From contig NZ_JAHWGP010000006.1 in NCBI RefSeq assembly GCF_020873915.1, positions 62,001 through 126,000 on the forward strand: a DNA stretch of 64,000 bases. Direction: 5' to 3'. The notes under the pieces were generated by a model. It did not search any database. It saw only the letters and a program-made list of their open reading frames with translations, and was not told where the DNA came from. The DNA is from Streptomyces sp. DH5 (GTDB taxonomy: Bacteria > Actinomycetota > Actinomycetes > Streptomycetales > Streptomycetaceae). The position numbers were made by a program, and so were the translations under genes. Position 1 is the stretch's first letter. Each line of letters opens with the position of its first letter. Below are positions 62,364 to 64,000 of the stretch, in pieces.

Positions 62364-63383
62364 TCACGCCCGTGCGCCCTCGGTCGCCGTCGCCGTCGCC
62401 GCCGACCCGAACCGGCGTCGGTACGCCGACGGCGTGATGCCCGTCTCGCGGCGCATCAGTGTGCGCAGACGGGCGGCGGTGCCGATCCCGCTGCGCCGTG
62501 CGACCACCTCGAACCGGGATTCGCCTCCCTCGATCAACCGGCACGCCAGCGCGAGGCGTTCCCCCGTGAGCCACGCCAGCGGTGTCGTGCCCAGTTGGGC
62601 CCGGAAGCGCCGATGCAGCGTGGCCTGACTGACCGCCGCTCGCGCCGCGAGGTCCGACACGGTGAGCGGTGAGTCCAGCCGTCCCTGCGCCCAGGCCAGG
62701 ACGGGCGCCAGGGACTCGTCCGGCAGGTCGGGCATGGGGCGCTCCACGAACTGCCGCTGTCCACCGTCCCGGTGCGCCGCGAAGACCAGCCGCCGGCTCA
62801 CGGAGTTGGCGACCTCCGCGCCGTGGTCGCGGCGGACCAGGTGCAGCCCGAGATCGAGAGCGGCCGCACTGCCTGCCGCGGTGAGGATGTCGCCGTCGTC
62901 CACGAACAGCACGTCCGGTTCGAGGCGGACGGAAGGGAAACGGTCCCGGAAGGCGTCCGCCCACTGCCAGTGCGCGGTGGCCCGGCGCCCGTCGAGGACG
63001 CCCGCCTCGGCCAGGGTGAAGGCGCCGCTGCAGAAGCCGACCAGGCGCGCACCGCGGGAGTGTGCCCGGCGGACGGCGTCGAGCACGGCGGAACGGCGGG
63101 GTACGTCGACGTCCGGACGGTTCGGGACGATCAAGGTGTCCGCCGTGTCGGCCGCCTCCAGCCCGGCGACTCCCGTGAGCGTGAAGAAGCCGTCCCGCAT
63201 CAGGGTGCGGGGCTCCGGGGAACAGAGCCTGAAGTCGTAGAGATCGCGGCCGATCTCCGGTCGGCGCAGACCGAAGACCTCGGTCGCGCAGCCGAGCTCG
63301 AAGGGATTCGAGTTCTCGTCCACGATCACGACGACCCGGTGAGCGTCCGCAGCGCGAGCCGGGTGCGAGGATTCATTCGACAT
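62364..63383 (-). CDS. AraC-family regulator with DJ-1/PfpI-type (GATase1-like) N-terminal domain
   Basis: 339 aa. Residues 15-180 are a class I amidotransferase-like domain (VVIVDENSNPFELGCATEVFG, and ARLVGFCSGAFTLAEAG with a nucleophile-elbow Cys). Residues 225-325 are the AraC helix-turn-helix pair (LTVSDLAARAAVSQATLHRR and TGITPSAYRRRF). Such regulators sense small molecules, often related to amino acid or carnitine metabolism. It is divergent from the cupin gene with only 52 bases between, so that gene is the likely target. Confidence 0.92.
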   Translation of the reverse strand: MSNESSHPARAADAHRVVVIVDENSNPFELGCATEVFGLRRPEIGRDLYDFRLCSPEPRTLMRDGFFTLTGVAGLEAADTADTLIVPNRPDVDVPRRSAVLDAVRRAHSRGARLVGFCSGAFTLAEAGVLDGRRATAHWQWADAFRDRFPSVRLEPDVLFVDDGDILTAAGSAAALDLGLHLVRRDHGAEVANSVSRRLVFAAHRDGGQRQFVERPMPDLPDESLAPVLAWAQGRLDSPLTVSDLAARAAVSQATLHRRFRAQLGTTPLAWLTGERLALACRLIEGGESRFEVVARRSGIGTAARLRTLMRRETGITPSAYRRRFGSAATATATEGARA

Positions 63384-63435
63384 GTGCGATTCCTAGCACT
63401 CACGGCGGCCGTGCGGAACGCCTCAGGATGAGCCC

Positions 63436-63831
63436 ATGCGTAGTGAACCCGTATCCCTCCGTAAGGCCCTCGCCTCCTTCGACGCCCTGTGGAGCCCGCA
63501 CATCGTCACGCGCGTCAACGACTACGACGTCCGCATCGCCAAGGTCGAAGGCGAACACGTCTGGCACGTCCACGACGACACCGACGAGTTCTTCCTGGTG
63601 CTCGACGGCGAACTGCACATCTCCCTGCGCGAATCCGGTGGAGAGCGCACCGTGCTGCTGCCGCAGGGGGCGGTCTTCACCGTCCCCCGGGGCACGGAGC
63701 ACAAGCCGTACGCGCCGGCCGGCGCCGCGATCCTCCTGTTCGAGCCCACCGGGACACCGAGCGTGGGCGACCGCCACGACGAGCTCCCGGACCACGTGGA
63801 CTCGACGACCGGACACCCACTCGGCCCCTGA
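63436..63831 (+). CDS. Cupin-domain protein
   Basis: 131 aa. One cupin barrel with motif 1 (HVWHVHDDTDEFFLVLDG, His-x-His-x4-Glu) and motif 2 (PQGAVFTVPRGTEHKPYA). It probably binds a metal and acts as a small-molecule binding protein or dioxygenase-like enzyme. It is divergent from the AraC-type gene. Confidence 0.88.
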   Translation: MRSEPVSLRKALASFDALWSPHIVTRVNDYDVRIAKVEGEHVWHVHDDTDEFFLVLDGELHISLRESGGERTVLLPQGAVFTVPRGTEHKPYAPAGAAILLFEPTGTPSVGDRHDELPDHVDSTTGHPLGP

Positions 63832-63968
63832 CGCGGCCGCCGCCGGCCCGTCTCCTCCGGGCGGTGCGGCTGTCACCGCGGGGCTTACGCAAACGATGAC
63901 TCACCGCGGGACCAGGGACGCACACCACCCTCTGGCTCCACCGCCGTGTTCGCCTAGCCTCGGGTCCC

Positions 63969-64000
63969 ATGAACCTCGCCGTGCCGCCACCCCTGTCCGA
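63969..64000 (+). CDS. Start of an unidentified gene (3' end outside window)
   Basis: ATG 63969 opens a frame MNLAVPPPLS to the window end. TAGCCT at 63955-63960 lies 8 bases upstream and no ribosome binding site is present, which fits a leaderless transcript. Ten residues are too few to identify a family. Confidence 0.4.
   Translation, partial: MNLAVPPPLS

Overview
The window looks like core chromosome of a Streptomyces species. The DNA is very GC-rich with strong G/C bias at third codon positions, many genes start with GTG, and it carries actinobacterial hallmarks: two conservons (cvnA-B-C-D), the histone-like HupS with a lysine-rich tail, an NdgR-type IclR regulator divergent from leuCD, a three-component acyl-CoA carboxylase epsilon subunit, and F420 biosynthesis. 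From memory, the gene order matches the Streptomyces coelicolor block around SCO5518-SCO5573; this was not checked by search. Nearly all genes look native, and no prophage, insertion sequence, CRISPR array or biosynthetic gene cluster is visible.

Layout. 1-5.8 kb: the 3' end of a TetR gene and three envelope genes (a class A penicillin-binding protein, a polysaccharide-deacetylase-like protein, a secreted amidase-like protein). 5.8-10.5 kb: a PucR-type regulator divergent from the proline catabolic pair (proline dehydrogenase, pruA), then an AAC(2')-like acetyltransferase. 10.5-15.4 kb: branched-chain amino acid genes leuB, ilvE and cimA, each with its own leader or terminator; cimA has a leader with two overlapping small ORFs and a strong intrinsic terminator. 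15.4-20.9 kb: a Gly-rich membrane protein, a TGA-interrupted pseudogene, a YceI protein with a MarR-like operator, an HpnR-like cobalamin-binding radical SAM protein divergent from a short-chain dehydrogenase. 21.6-23.4 kb: accB-accE. 23.5-23.9 kb: a duplicated interspersed palindromic element. 23.9-34.6 kb: two tandem conservons. 35.2-40 kb: a small protein, an FAH-family hydrolase, gltX, a HAD hydrolase and a five-gene tRNA array (Gln-Glu-Glu-Gln-Glu). 40-44.3 kb: ndgR/leuCD and hupS. 44.4-52.4 kb: cofC, plsC-gpsA-ddl, an AsnC-like sensor, thiL-thiD, rpmB. 52.7-61.9 kb: a FakA-like DAK protein, recG-rsmD-coaD, a SepIVA-like coiled-coil protein, a YceD-like protein, rpmF, rnc, mutM. 61.9-64 kb: HxlR and AraC-type regulators, a cupin protein and the start of one more gene.

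How the genes fit together. leuB, ilvE, cimA and leuCD cover much of leucine/isoleucine synthesis, with NdgR as the likely local regulator. gltX lies close to all five tRNA-Gln/tRNA-Glu genes, which fits the actinobacterial pathway in which one non-discriminating GluRS charges both tRNAs. plsC-gpsA-ddl and coaD/accB-accE supply lipid, wall and CoA precursors. rpmF-rnc-mutM with the upstream YceD and SepIVA-like genes is a conserved actinobacterial housekeeping string. The two conservons encode inner-membrane histidine-kinase-like signalling complexes with small GTPases. No clearly undescribed system is present. The most interesting points are the cimA leader, a 211-bp identical patch shared by the two cvnB genes, the altered active-site motifs and repeated Thr motif of the PBP, and the GluRS/tRNA clustering.
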